Assembly (NCBI GenBank): GCA_030762935.1
Contig: CM060883.1
Span: forward strand, 46,678,501 to 46,742,500
Source: Hymenopus coronatus
Taxonomy: Eukaryota; Arthropoda; Insecta; Mantodea; Hymenopodidae
Direction: 5' to 3'
DNA: 64,000 nucleotides
Each line of letters opens with the position of its first letter. The first letter of the stretch is position 1. Position numbers and translations under genes: made by a program. The notes under the pieces were generated by a model. It was given only the letters and a program-made list of their open reading frames with translations. It made no database searches and was not told where the DNA came from. Below are positions 33,287 through 44,867 of this stretch, one piece after another.

Positions 33287-34036
33287 GTGTATCAAAATCT
33301 CGAATTCTGTGTGAAGTACGACAGAAACAGAGTGTCCGAGAGCTGCCGAAGCTATAGGGGAGTGAGGCAGGGTTGTATTATATCTCGCTTGCTATTTAAT
33401 ATCTTTGTGGATGATATTACTGATACAATGATAGCAGAGAATATTCAAGCACCAGTAGTAGCAGATTTGCAGATCCCAACACTTTTATACGCAGACGATT
33501 TAGTATTGTGCTCTACGACAGTAAACGAATTGCAACGAGGACTGGACAAACTTAAGAATTATTGCGATGAATGGCTACTTACAGTTAATGTGAATAAGAC
33601 TAAGGCAATGACTTTCAAAAAGGGTTGTGTTTATAACAGGGAGGAGACTTGGGCATATGCAGGACAGATACTGGACAATGTTAAATCTTTTGTGTACTTA
33701 GGACTCACATTTACAATGAACGGAAAATGGACAAAACACATTGACATTACGAAACACAAGGCAAGGGTGAAAGCGGCGGAAGCTCTCCGGATACGCTGCA
33801 GAATTCCGAATATCTCCATAACCTTAATGGAAACTGTATACGGAGCGACAGTTAGATCCACGATGACATACGGAGGAGAAATATGGGGATGGGAACAAAC
33901 AGGGAATCTGGATCAAGTGAGGACCCAATTTTTGAAAGGAATTCTGGGTGTAGGGAGGGGTACGGCAAACTGCGGAATAATGAGGGAATTCGGGGCACAT
34001 AGTGAAACGATAAGAGTGCAAAATCAGAGCAGTTAA
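33287..34036 (+). pseudogene. Reverse transcriptase fragment, 5'-truncated
   Basis: A 249-codon stretch of LINE reverse transcriptase, which copies element RNA at a nicked target. RGVRQGC (residues 24-30) and the catalytic YADD (68-71, in LLYADDLVL) are intact. The thumb-side region with KTKAMTFKKG and VFKSFVYLGL-like sequence (here VKSFVYLGL) follows. Arg34 replaces the Pro usual in 'SPLLFN'. Fingers, endonuclease and N-terminus are absent. The frame ends in a spurious stop after a single-base shift at about 34,015-34,022; the true continuation (IRAVKYWMRIV...) is in the next frame. Otherwise open, so the copy is fairly young. Confidence 0.88.
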
Positions 34037-34043
34037 ATATTGG

Positions 34044-34676
34044 ATGAGAATCGTTCACGGAAACCAATCTCTAATTAGGGCACTCTGCTACCGTGAACAG
34101 TTGCGAATGGAAGGTAATTTGACGTGGGCATCAAAATTAAAGAAAGGGTTGGAAACCATTGGGATGGGAGACATTTGGATGGCGGGGCAGGAAAACAGGC
34201 GAAGTATTTGGAGAAAAATTAAGAAACGTCTCTGTGATATTGATAGACAACAAACGATTGCGCAACGCACAGAGAAGGTGTCATTAGAAGTACAGTCTGG
34301 GCTGAAATCGGAGTGGGGTATGGAGCAATACATCAAAACAGGTACCAAACTCATTAGAGAGGGGCTCGCGTGGATTAGACTAGGAGCATGGAGGAGCACG
34401 AAAATTTCTGACGAGAATGGTACGAGAATCTGTCCCATTTGTGAGGAGGAAGAGTCGTGGACTCACATCTTGGCAAGATGTAGAGGTACGGAGGAATGGC
34501 GGGAAAAATATTTGCCGCGATTTTTTACCACTGCGAATGTAGGGATAGAAGCATGTTGGACGCTACTGGCAGGCACGGAAAATATGGACGGGCTAAGTAA
34601 ATTTATACTTAAGGCAAGAGAGCTGAGATCTGAGGAGGCTGCCAATAGAGAGGGGGGGTGGAATAAGATCAACTAA
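34044..34676 (+). pseudogene. LINE C-terminal domain with CCHC knuckle
   Basis: A 210-codon continuation of the preceding reverse transcriptase frame; in-frame residues upstream (KIRAVKYW) join it smoothly to that ORF. A zinc-knuckle motif C-x2-C-x7-H-x4-C spans residues 130-146 (CPIC...HILARC). In LINEs this position carries a putative nucleic-acid-binding knuckle. It ends at a natural stop at 34,674, followed by the 3' UTR. The start given is simply the first ATG after the frameshift, not a real initiation site. The knuckle spacing equals that of the remnant at 39,497-39,723. Confidence 0.82.
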
Positions 34677-35122
34677 ACAAAAGTGACTACAATGTTCTAC
34701 ATACATATATATCATGTCATACTTAGGTCACTGTTATGCTAGGGTTGTATATATTATGTGTATATGGTCTTTTAAGTCAATTATCTATTATAAGAGGGTG
34801 CATTTATGAAGGTGTACTTTGTGCTGTAAATTTAAATTGCTATATTTGAATATCTTTGTATCTTTATTTTCGGATTCACTCTTAATTTTTATGGTTGTTT
34901 AATATTGCTTTTGGCTGTGTATTTCCTTTGTCTTTTTATTCTCGTGTTTACTCTTTTAATTCTTTGTTGTGGTTGTTGTTTTAATATTGCTTGTAATGTG
35001 TATTACAAAAGCACGTACGGTCTGTGGACCCGTGCGACTGTTGAAATTCTATGTATGATATTGCTATGTTAATAAATACACTTATTCATTCATTCATTCA
35101 TTCATTCATTCATTCATTCAAC

Positions 35123-35430
35123 TACTCAAAGATTCGTGCAATCTTCGGACAAGTCCGTGGAGTTTTACCGTTAGGCCAGTGCCTGAATGTCGAAGTACTT
35201 GCATACGGGGACGGAAGTGGATACGCCACTTACTCGTGTCAATCCCGAGGGGAAGACTACCGAAAACCCTGGTAGGCCTGATCTTTACCATCTTAGGTCT
35301 ATTAACTTTCCAGGTTAGTGCCGGAGGATATTAAGGTGTCTCAGCCTAGACATGCCCAATCTCCCACCGGTATCGGGTCACTGCTACGCCGAGTCCAACC
35401 CAATCCTAACAACGCCTTTCGGGAAATGTA
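35123..35430. other. Unassigned, GC-richer stretch
   Basis: No ORF or repeat recognised between the LINE tail and a SINE. Confidence 0.35.
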
Positions 35431-35726
35431 AATGGCGTGCGTGTTATTTATGAACGCTCTTTAACTGCTGTGGTTCTCAGCGTCCCATTCTAAATTGGGT
35501 GTGAAAGACCGCTTAATTCTGCTCAGAGGCCTCTCTATCAGGCTTGAGGTTCTTTTACGTACCGTAAATCTACGACACGGGACCAACGGCTTTACTTCCC
35601 TTCCGAAGGAAGCCATGCTAAGGATTTTTACACCCAAAAAAAAAGCCATCGTCCTCCGCCGGGTTTTAACCCGTGACCTTGGGTATATGAAGTTAGCTTG
35701 GTAACAATTATACCACGGAGGGCGAC
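35431..35726 (-). mobile_element. SINE family A copy
   Basis: Complete on the minus strand, from the head 'gccctccgtggtataattgt' to the tail 'agcagttaaagagcgttcat'. The B box is changed to 'gggttaaaacccgg'. Confidence 0.82.
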
Positions 35727-35858
35727 TCCATTTTGGGAGGGGCTCACATATTTGGCCCGACTACTCTAGTAACGCCAGAAGTACCACGGGTGCTCGGGCT
35801 CCGTAGCGCTCGCACCGGAGTAGATGAAGAATACGGAACCTCCCCACTAGCACGTGCT

Positions 35859-36615
35859 AAATACATAGTGTTGTTTCCACCTAAAAGTTCTATACCGATA
35901 TTTCACCGGAAATACATGTTTTCTGACTCCCTGAGTAGCAAACGTTTTTAGAAAAAGGTTAGAGTGTGTATGTGGACAACTGCTCAACAAGGAAAAGACC
36001 GTTAATACCAAATTTGGTATCTACCAATGCGACATAAAGATTTTAAAAAAAAATCACCCACACACCCCAGACTACCCTTTACATGGAAAAAATTTTGAAT
36101 TTTTATCCCAAAATGGCTCTAATGACTTTGAATGAAATGCCTATATTAAAAATATTTACAAGACAAATAAAATGTATATGTTAAAGGACACTTCATCCTG
36201 GATAAATTTGGCATAACTAGTCAACCCTAAGCGATAGACACAAACTTAAAACACCAAAAATGAAGATCTCGTTAAAACACAACATTTATGTCATATACAT
36301 TTTTTGTAGAGTTAACCGTTTTCGAGATGTTCCTTGTTAAGCTACTTAAAGTCTTATAAAAGGAAGGTCACATCTCACTTTTGTTTTACTATGGTGAAAT
36401 CCGAATTTCAATTGCTTCATATAGCGACCGCATTTTAAAGACATTAAGTTTCGCTTTAGCCCAGTGTATTATATTATTTCTCTTCTAGTTACAGGAAATT
36501 AGTACAAACATTTCTGCTCAAGTTTATCTCGATTACCACGATGTAAATAAAGGAATAATCTTTGTAATAATTGTTTATAGAGAAAGTCATGAAAATGGGA
36601 CGGATCAGTTATTTT
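35859..36615 (+). mobile_element. H-element, hairpin end truncated
   Basis: Begins 'atacatagtgttg'. The TG tract is nearly lost. CACAT end 'tagagaaagtcatgaaaatg'. Confidence 0.75.
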
Positions 36616-36996
36616 AATTTGATCTAGGAAGGGGTAATTTGCGATTCTTTTAATCAGCATCCCTTTATTGTTCTTAAAAAAATAATTTCCGATGCATTTA
36701 TTATGCTACTATTCTTGCTACAACATTCAATGTCATACGCCACTGATAGAGCAGCCATTCTTATAACATTTTAATTGGATGTTCTCTCTTGTTTTGCCTC
36801 TTAATATTCCACACCGAACGCAATATTGTATTTGCGTGCCTTTAACATAATTATAAGAAATATAGTTTGTAACATTGAAATTTACATCAACATTATGTTG
36901 CTATTATACTTTTCGATCTAGTTGGAGGGTTTCTCATCGACCACGATTTAATTTTTCTTTCACCTTTTCCGTGTTTCAGGTTTAAATTAAATGACA
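36616..36996. other. AT-rich single-copy stretch
   Basis: No feature recognised. Confidence 0.4.
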
Positions 36997-37292
36997 TAGA
37001 GCTTTATTTATAGACGCTTTTTCATTGCTGTGGCTCTTAGCGTCCATTCTATATCGAGCGTCAAAATTTACCAATTAATTGATTAAGAATTCATACCACA
37101 AAACCCCAAAATCCAATGGTAGATACAACCACAATTCTAAATACTTCTGTTATACCTCTTTCGTGAGAAATGAGAAAGATAAAACATGCATTTTGTAAAG
37201 TAATAAGTACACTTGATTTCCAAACAAGAATACCCTTAATTTTACTCGGAGACCCTGTTTTCAGACTTGAGGTTCTTTCAAGAGCCGTAATA
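36997..37292 (-). mobile_element. SINE family A remnant, split
   Basis: Two pieces of the family body ('agacgctttttcattgctgt' near 37,012 and 'cagacttgaggttctttcaa' near 37,262) flank ~170 bp of unrelated AT-rich sequence. The tRNA head is missing. Confidence 0.6.
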
Positions 37293-37293
37293 T

Positions 37294-37881
37294 TGAAGAA
37301 AATAACTCCACCCCAACTACCCTTTTTTCGAAAATTTTTATTTTTAAAAAAATAAATAACGATGTTGATTAAAATACCATATGGTTAACGCTTTCATGAT
37401 AAACGAAATGTATATCTTGAAGTTTATGGAGAAGCCTTTGAACACCTCTTCAATCTGAACGACTTTTTAAAACTCGCAAGACAAAACTTACTACATAAAA
37501 ATCTAGATCTCATTGAAACACACAATTCATGCCATACACATTTTGCACACCTAATCGCTTTCGCGGCATTCCTTGTTATTGGTTTCAGTTTTAAAAAACT
37601 TCAAATTTCGTTTCATCTATTTTGTTTTAATCCCGGAAGTGTAAAAGAGAGTCAAATTTCAAATATTTCTCATAACGATAGCTTTTAAAAGATGTGATTA
37701 TCACTTTAGCCTAGTGTATTCCCAATTTCCCTTCTACTTAAAAGGAAGCAAGTAATAAGACCACTTCTGCTAATGTTGATCTCGATTAGCATAACATAGA
37801 TGAAAGGATAATTTTATAAGAATAGTTTGAATGTAGAACAGTTATAGAGCGTGATGTAAATGGAACCCATCACATTTTTTT
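37294..37881 (+). mobile_element. H-element, 5' third missing
   Basis: Starts at 'actccaccccaactaccc' and ends 'tatagagcgtgatgtaaatg' with 'acccatcacattttttt'. Confidence 0.75.
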
Positions 37882-38094
37882 CCGGGTATGTGCACGCAGT
37901 AGAATTTTACATTATAAAATGTAGGTTACCAAATAATTTTCTCAGAGAATTGCATGCGTTATCGACAATTTGCTGTGGTCCGGAGCTGGATTGTCATGGA
38001 ATAACTCCGTCTTCCAATTAATAAAGTTGGGTGTGATCTGATAGCATTAGGTGAAAGATGATTGACACGCTAATACTCTCAATGAAGACAGCAT

Positions 38095-38322
38095 TTAAAA
38101 AAAGTTGTCTGCTTTATTTCTCAACATAATATCCAGAAAGACTAATTTAATTAAACCATCTCTGTAGTGCGATTTAGCAAGGTCCTCAAAATAGCTGTTC
38201 ACCATATCAATGATCGCCTTGTTACTGTGAAAACTTCGTCCTTCAAAAAATGTTTTAAGGTTTGGTAACAGGTAGTACTCACTGGGTGCTAGATCTGGCG
38301 AATAGGGTGGATGTTGAAGCAA
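38095..38322 (-). pseudogene. Mariner transposase, C-terminal part
   Basis: A 75-codon remnant. YSPDLAPSEYYLLP marks the third catalytic position of mariner transposases. Here the acidic residue is Glu (APSE), where the DD34D consensus has Asp. The following ...DLAKSHYRDGLIKLV matches the usual C-terminal region. The second catalytic Asp (HDN motif) is missing upstream, apparently through a deletion near 38,330. The product would be inactive. Confidence 0.82.
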
Positions 38323-38530
38323 TTCGAACTAAAATTCGCACATTTTTCCCATTGCAATGACTGAGTGATGGGTTTGCATTGCAGTCACCAGTGATACTTT
38401 TACCCCTTTCCACGTAATCAATAAAAATAATTCCCTGTGCATCCCAGAAAACACTCGCCATAACCTTGTTAGCTGACAACGCTGACTTTGCCTTTTTTGG
38501 AGTTGGTTCACCTGGTGCAATCCACTGTTT

Positions 38531-38932
38531 TCACTGTGATTTACCTTCTGGAGTGTAGTGATGTAACCAAATTTCATCCATGGTAGTAAGTCGTCTCAAA
38601 AATTCACTTGGATTTATATGGTAGAGCTCCAGATTCTTAACAGAAGCAGTTTTTCTTTGCAACTTTTGTTCAGGTGTTAACAAACGCGGAATCCATCTTG
38701 TGCAGACCTTGTGAAAGCCCAAAACATTGCTTAAAATATTACCTGCACGTTCTTTTGATATGTTTACAGCCTTAGCTATCTCAAACAACTTTAATCTGCG
38801 GCCTTCCAGTACTAAGCGATGAATTTGTTCAATGATCTCTGGAGTTGTCACGTCTACAGAGCGTCCAGAGCGAGGCTCATCACTAGTGCTCGCACGTCCC
38901 GTTTTAAACTCTGCAACCCTCCTTTTAATCAT
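38531..38932 (-). pseudogene. Mariner transposase, DNA-binding to first catalytic Asp
   Basis: A 133-codon open stretch. The N-terminal half includes the GRSVDVTTPEII linker and a second helix-turn-helix (residues ~40-75) ending ILSNVLGFHKVCTRWIPRLL, a conserved mariner segment (the WVPHxL region). LTPEQKLQR follows. TMDEIWLHHYTPEGK near the end carries the first catalytic Asp. The upstream HTH and Met are in other frames at about 38,930-39,060. Known role: DNA-cleaving transposase acting at TIRs and TA sites. Broken and not functional. Confidence 0.85.
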
Positions 38933-39203
38933 TCAATATGAAGGGGCAGAGCCTTTCAATCTGCTGTGCATTTCCTCTTTGAGTTCTTTAGGTCTTAAGC
39001 CTTTAAAATGGAAGTATTTAGTCACTGCTCGTTTTTCCAAGTCCTCCATTTTCGTGAAAACTCTAAAATTGTCTTGTTTAAAATGCTGTCATTCGAAAAC
39101 TGTAACAAGCTAATCTAGAGTTAAATTATTCGTTGCTACCGTCTAATTGGCCTAGTGGCGCCATATCTGTGTGAGGCCCGGGACTTATCAGCCGACTCTA
39201 GTA

Positions 39204-39496
39204 TTCTGGACGGTGAGAACCTTCCGTTTCAGTGATGTCTTTGGGCGGAACAACTTCGTCCTCCAGTAAGCACATACCCAAATTTCTTCGCTGGTGGCAG
39301 ACTTTTGTGAAGTTATTCACAGCCAATGCTCACAGGCTACCCTCTAAGCAGTGTGCTTGTTTTGATAGCCTCATGATTAGCATCAGTTTTCTTTTTCTGG
39401 CCAAATGGAGGGAGCTTATCTTTACGACGATGGAGCACCATTTGTAGTCAATTTACGAACCCGGAGATCCCGCTGCGGTAAATTAGATTGTTCTCA
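39204..39496. other. Unassigned stretch
   Basis: May be part of the LINE remnant that follows, but shows no motif of its own. Confidence 0.35.
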
Positions 39497-39723
39497 CAGC
39501 AGACAAATTGTGGTGGCATGGCAGAGCAACATCTAATCTCTGCAATAGATGTCCTGCGGTGGAAACATTGTCTCATACACTAATTGTCGTGTGCGCTATT
39601 TGGGGACTGAGTATACGGCAGAATCTGTGTCATGTGTTATGGGATGCAAGGTCTCTCCTGGAAAACTATTTGTCCCTGGAATTACAAGACGCCAATAAGC
39701 AGCTAACGAATACAGTAACCTAG
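39497..39723 (+). pseudogene. LINE C-terminal knuckle remnant
   Basis: WWHGRATSNLCNRCPAVETL is followed by SHTLIVVC, giving C-x2-C-x7-H-x4-C. The 'C..C....ET..H...C' arrangement recurs at the C-termini of several non-LTR retrotransposon proteins. There is no reverse transcriptase core upstream; 39,240-39,490 is open only in short frames. It is probably a decayed fragment of a LINE different from the one at 33.3 kb. I cannot exclude a chance match. Confidence 0.5.
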
Positions 39724-39901
39724 ATAATATTGCCACCTATTTTTGGATACGGCAAGTTGGAGACGTAGCCAATCTATCGGCCTTGTAGGTCCTTATCCAA
39801 AAAGAATGCTTGGAGTTGGACAAGCGCATCTCTCTATCCTTGCTCTCCCGCGCTTATGGAAACTATGTCACAATATAAACTGACCCATCCTTAAACAAAA
39901 A
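39724..39901. other. Spacer
   Basis: No feature recognised. Confidence 0.35.
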
Positions 39902-40803
39902 TCTGAGGTGTTACACTCATATGTCTTTCTCTAGCTGCTATACAAACAAACTCCTTAAAAAGAATATTCTTGCTTCTACACCTTGCTAGCCCAGATAAAC
40001 ATTAGCAGAATGCTCTTATTACTTCGTTCTTTATAGGTAGAAGGGATCTAAAGAAATGTGCTATACTAAAGTGATAGTCAAATGTTTTAAAAGCGGTCGT
40101 TCTGCGATTGTCATTGCAAATCGCTTCCTTGTTTGGCCAGGAGTAGAACAAAAGAAAACTCACACTACCTGTTTGAGAAACGTTTAAGTACTTTAAAGTT
40201 GAAACCAATAAAGAGGAATATCTCGGAAACGGTTACCTGCACAACAAAAACGTAAAGGACATAAATTGTGATTTGACGAGATCTACGTCTTATGTGCAGC
40301 AAGTTTTGTTTATCTCTCACGCTATAGCAATTAAGAAAATTTTGGTAAAATTCATCGAGAATAAAGGTCTTCAGAGGCCATTCCCATAAAATTCAAGAAA
40401 TACATTTTATTTGGGATGTAAATATCTTTAATACACGGGATTTTAATCAAAATCGTTAGGGCCATTTCTGAGAAACTCAAAATTTGCGAAAATTTTGCCA
40501 TGTAAAAGGAAGTTTGTGCTGGGGGGATTTTCTTGAAAATCTTCGTGTCGCAGCCTTGGAAGATACCAATACCAAAGTTGGTATTTAACGGTCTTTTCGT
40601 TTTTGAGCTCCTGTCCACAGACACATTCATACAGACAAACACACACACACACACACCAACTTTTTTCTAAAAATACTTTTTTTCGGACTCGGGGGAGCCC
40701 AATACATATATTTCCGGTGTAATCTCACCATGAATTTTTGGTAGCAATGCAATACCTTGTCTACCCACTATGTACATTGTACATGAGGGCTAGAGAAGGT
40801 AAT
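39902..40803 (-). mobile_element. H-element, full-length copy
   Basis: CACAT end 'tctgaggtgttacactcata'. AC tract at 40,630-40,657. Hairpin end 'cccactatgtacattgtaca'. Followed directly by another minus copy. Confidence 0.85.
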
Positions 40804-40814
40804 AAATGAAAAAT

Positions 40815-41747
40815 TCTGACGTGATCCATTCACATGCTTTTCTCTAGCTGTTTCACAAGCAAACTTTTCTTATAAAAATTAATCTTGCATACATCATCTA
40901 CTCGAGATAAACATTAGCAGAACCGGTCTTATTACTTTCTTTCTTGTAAGTAGTAAGGAAATAAAGGAGTAAACTAAGTTAAAACGATAGTCAAAAACTT
41001 TAAATGCTGGTTGGTAAGTGACTGACATTTGTTTTTAGCTTGACCAGAAGTTGACAAATTCCCGTATGAGAAAAGCGTTTAAATATTTTTAAAATGAATC
41101 CAGTAACAAGGAATATTTTGGAAAAAGCCAATTCTACGAAAAAATATAAATGACATAAATTGTGTGTTTTAACGAGATCTACAATTTATGTGTAGTAAGT
41201 TTTTGTTTAGGCGGCGCTGTGGCCGAGTGGCTAAATCGCTCGTCTCCCACCTAGGTACCCGGGTTCGATCCCAAGCGCCCACATGTGTGATTTATGGTAG
41301 ACGTAGCGGCACCTGGGCAGGTTTTCTGCGGGTCCTCCGGTTTCCCCCGCCACTCATTCCACCAATTGCTTCATCATCACCTTTCCTAACATTCATTTTG
41401 CTTGCATTTCATATCATCCACTTCACCACGCTCACGCCTAGCCACTGGCCGACCAGTCGTTCCAGGTTTTCCATTCTGTGGTTTCGTGACGTTAGCTTCC
41501 CGATAGGCTTCTGACCCCTAGGGAGTGATAGCCCTAAAAATACGGGGAAGGTAAGCGACGAAGAAAAAAATATTTTTTTCTATCTTTTACTGTTTATCAG
41601 TTATGCAAAAGTCATCCAGAATGAAGAGATATATAAAGGTTCTTCTCAGAAAACTGAAATCATATTTTTTTTAACTGTCATGTAAATATCTTAGTATATG
41701 TATTTTATCAAAATCATTTGAGAATATCAAATTTTTGAAACTTTTTC
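40815..41747 (-). mobile_element. H-element with nested SINE, cut by a mariner
   Basis: CACAT end 'tctgacgtgatccattcaca'. A SINE splits it at 41,209-41,570. The copy ends abruptly at 'gaaactttttcc' where mariner sequence begins; the hairpin half is missing. Confidence 0.75.
41209..41570 (+). mobile_element. SINE family B2 (tRNA-derived)
   Basis: Head 'ggcgctgtggccgagtggct' (A box) and 'cccgggttcgatcccaagcg' (B box). A long 3' region follows with 'agcttcccgataggcttctg'. The head is shared with the copy at 54,868-55,036. Confidence 0.78.
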
Positions 41748-42553
41748 CGAGTAATCAAAAATAATTCCGGGTGCATCCCAGAAAACACTCGCCATAACCT
41801 TGTAGCTAACACAATTGCCTTTTTTGAAGCTGGTTCACCTGGCGCAGTTCACTGCTTTGACTGAGATTTACTTTCTGGAGTGTTGTGATGTATCCAAATT
41901 TCATCCATGGTAATAAGCCGTCTCAAAAGCTTACTGGGATTTTTACGGTAGAGCTCAACATTCTTAACAGAAACAGTTTTTCTTTGCATCTTTTGATCAG
42001 GTGTTAACAAACTTGGCACGCATGTGGCACAGACCTTGTGAAAACCCAAAATATTATTTAATATTATCTGCACGATCTTTTGTTATGTTTAAAGCCTCTG
42101 CTATCTCAAACAGCTTTAATCTGCGGTCTTCCAGTACTAAACGATGAATTTTTTCAATGATCTCTGAAGTTGTCAGTTCTACAGGGCGTCCAGAGCGAGG
42201 TTAATCACTAGTGCTCGAAGTCACATTTTAAACATTGCAACCCACCTTTTAATCATTGAATATGAATGTGCAGCAGAGTCTTTCAATGTACTGTCCATTT
42301 CTTCCTTCATTTCTTTATGTGTTAAGCTTTCAGATGGAAATATTTAAATACTGCTCGTTTTTCCAAATCCTCCATGATCATGAAAACTCTAAAGTCGTCT
42401 TGTTTGAAATGTTATAATTCGAAAATTAAACAAGCTATTGACCTGTAACTATGGATACAAACTAGTCTAGAATTAAACTATACGATGCTAATGTCTAACT
42501 GGCCTAATGGCGCTAGATCTGTGTGAAGCCCGGGACTTATCAGCCGACCCTAG
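41748..42553 (-). mobile_element. Decayed mariner, family M2, copy 2
   Basis: The same minus-strand element as 38,090-39,203, sharing the 5' end 'gtcggctgataagtcccggg'. Truncated on the left at the point matching about 38,418 of copy 1, so the catalytic C-terminal half is missing. Confidence 0.78.
41849..42073 (-). pseudogene. Mariner transposase fragment
   Basis: A 74-codon open stretch equivalent to the middle of copy 1: ...NNILGFHKVCATCVPSLLTP, then TMDEIWIHHNTPESK with the first catalytic Asp. The helix-turn-helix part lies upstream in other frames. It differs from copy 1 at many sites and carries independent breaks, so the two copies are old relatives, not a recent duplication. Confidence 0.8.
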
Positions 42554-42931
42554 TATTATATTTTAGATAATGTGGATTTTCCAAATTTTACAGATGTATT
42601 ACCTTAAAAGGAAGATAGGTTAGAGAAAAAAAATATCATTTATAATGTTCAGTCCACGTGGATAATGTTTTGATTTTCCTTCAACTAAAATAACTACTAA
42701 AAATTTACTCTGAAAATGATAACTAAATTATTTTCAGTTTTTGATCCTTTATCAATTAATTGATTAAGAACCTTATTGGACTTACATTGGATCCAATAAA
42801 ACTCACATTCCAAACTTATTTCGTAATAAAGGAATATTCGAGAGAGTAACTGCTGCGAAAACTTTGCACTAAACCGTTTAAAATAACGATTTTATAAATG
42901 TATAAGGAAATAGTGTTGATATTTAAAAAAA
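42554..42931. other. AT-rich single-copy stretch
   Basis: No feature recognised. Confidence 0.4.
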
Positions 42932-43730
42932 TCTGATGTGTTACACTCACATGACTTTCTCTAGCCGTTTTACAAACTTCTTACATAAGATTATTTTTCT
43001 TTATGCACCTTGTTAATCGAGGTATTCAGCACAATGTTCTTATTACTTAGTTCCTTAAAGTAGGAAGAAAATAAGGGAATACACTAGGCTAAATCGATAG
43101 ACAAATGTTTTAAAAGCTGTCGTTATGCGATTGTCATTACGTAAGTACTTCACAACTGAAACTAATAACAATGAATACCTCGAAAACGGTAAGCTCCACG
43201 AAAAAAATGTATATGGCGTAAATTGTGTATTTTAACAAGGCCCACATTTTTATATAGTAAGTTTTTGTCTCTCTCTCTTACGGTTTATTAGTTATGCCAA
43301 ATTAAGCAAACTTCATCCAGGATAAACAGGTCTTTAGAATCTATTCCCAGAAAATTCAAGATATATATTTTATTTGTCAAGTAAATATCTTTAATATACG
43401 ATATTTTAATCAAAATCGTTAGAGCCATTTTTAAGAAAATCAAAATTTTCGAAAAAAGTTCCATGTAAAGGGTAGTTTGGGGTAGGGGGATTTTTCTCAA
43501 AATTTTCGTGTCGCATCCACGAAAGATGCTGAACTTAAATACCAAGTTTGGTATGTTACTGACTTTTCGTTTTTGAGTTATCGTGTTCACAGACACACGG
43601 ACACACACACACACGGACCTTTTTCTGGGAATGCTTTTTTTGGATTCAGGGTGTCCTAAAACATGTATTTCCGGTGAAATCTGAACATCGAATTTTTGGG
43701 TGGAATGCAATACGGGACAAGAGAAAGTAA
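42932..43730 (-). mobile_element. H-element, full-length, hairpin shortened
   Basis: Starts 'tctgatgtgttacactcaca'. AC tract at 43,592-43,615. The hairpin palindrome is deleted, leaving 'ggaatgcaatacgggacaag' before 'agaaagtaaaa'. A 175-codon minus ORF crosses this copy; it is the longest ORF over any H-element here and is still not supported by the other copies. Confidence 0.83.
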
Positions 43731-44042
43731 AAACTGTGGCAAATACTGAAACATAACTCAGATACACTGACAGTTTCTTTCTCCAATGTTTTCTGTCCCT
43801 GAAAACAAAACTCATCGACGTTAATGTTGTTCACTCAGAATGATTACTTGCTGGAGGGATAAGTCCTGTGCTCACGTAAGGACGAGAGTTCCCTGGGGAG
43901 AACACAAGTTTCATGATGTCCAACTGGACTCTTGTCAACTTGCTGCTGTTTCTATGACAACCACTGCCACACCAACTTTACTTGCGGATGCCCCTGTGAT
44001 CATGTTTGTGCCCCCCGTAGAGTGGCACTGCTTGATAAAAAA
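43731..44042. other. Single-copy stretch
   Basis: No gene or repeat recognised; short overlapping ORFs only. Confidence 0.4.
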
Positions 44043-44867
44043 TCTGATGTGTTCCATTCACATGACTTATATCTCTGCAACAAATTATTCTATTTACTTC
44101 ATCTAAACGAGAAAAAATTAGCAGAAATAGTCTTATTACTTGCTTCCTTGTTAGTAGAAGTGAAATAAGGGGGTACCATAGGTTAAAGTGATGTCAAAAT
44201 CTGGTTGCTGTGTGACTGAAATTCCTTTGTTTGTATGCATACGAGTTCACAAAGTTCTATATGAGAAAAGTATAAGTTTTTTATAGCTAAAACCAAAAAC
44301 AAGGAATATCGCAAAACCAATCAACTCCACGAAAAATTGTCTGTAACATAAATTGTGTGTTTTAAAGTGCTCTACATTTGTTGTGTGGTAAGTTTTTGTC
44401 CATCTCTTACGGTTTAGCAGTTATGCAAAATTTCGTAAAATTGACCCAGAATAAAGTAGTTTTCAGAGGCTATTCCCAGAAAATTCCAGATGTACGTTTT
44501 ATTTATCATTTAAATATCTTAAACATACGGCATTTTCATCAAAATCGTTAGAGCCATTTTTGAGAAAATCAAAGCTTTTGAAAAATGTTCCATGAGAAGG
44601 GTAGTTGGGGGTGGGGTGATTTTCTTCAAAATCTTCGTGTGGCATCCTTCAAAGGTAAGAAACTTAAGTTTGGTATTTAACGGTCTTTTCGTTTTTGAGC
44701 TCAGCTCCCCACAGACACACATACACACGGACATTCATCTAAAAGTTGTTTTTTTTTATTCAAGGGGACCCAAAACATGTATTTCCGGTGAAATCTCGGT
44801 ATCAAATTTTTGGATGCATTACAATACCTTCTCTGTACACTATATACATAGTACGTGTAGAAAAGTA
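44043..44867 (-). mobile_element. H-element, full-length copy
   Basis: CACAT end 'tctgatgtgttccattcaca'. Short AC tract at 44,713-44,728. Hairpin end 'acactatatacatagtacgt'. Followed by 'aaaaatctgatgcg', a possible start of another eroded copy. Confidence 0.85.

Larger units (their letters stand above)
33281..35122 (+). mobile_element. 5'-truncated non-LTR retrotransposon (LINE)
   Basis: Contains the second half of a reverse transcriptase ORF, a zinc-knuckle C-terminal region, a ~400-bp AT-rich 3' UTR (34,677-35,080) and a terminal (ATTC)n run of about nine units (35,083-35,120). The 5' truncation and 3' tandem tail fit target-primed reverse transcription. The clade is not resolved; the Jockey/CR1/I/R1 range is likely. 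Confidence 0.85.
38090..39203 (-). mobile_element. Decayed mariner, family M2, copy 1
   Basis: The 5' end (right side) reads 'gtcggctgataagtcccggg' inward, and a second copy at 41,748-42,553 shares this end. No matching TIR is found at the left side, so the 3' terminus is lost or too decayed. The coding region is broken into at least three frames. Confidence 0.78.

Noticed and set aside
43288..43815. 175-codon ORF across an H-element (and a similar 148-codon ORF at 336-782)
   Set aside because: The same region is broken by stops and indels in nearly all other copies, the opposite strand is equally open, and no domain is recognisable.
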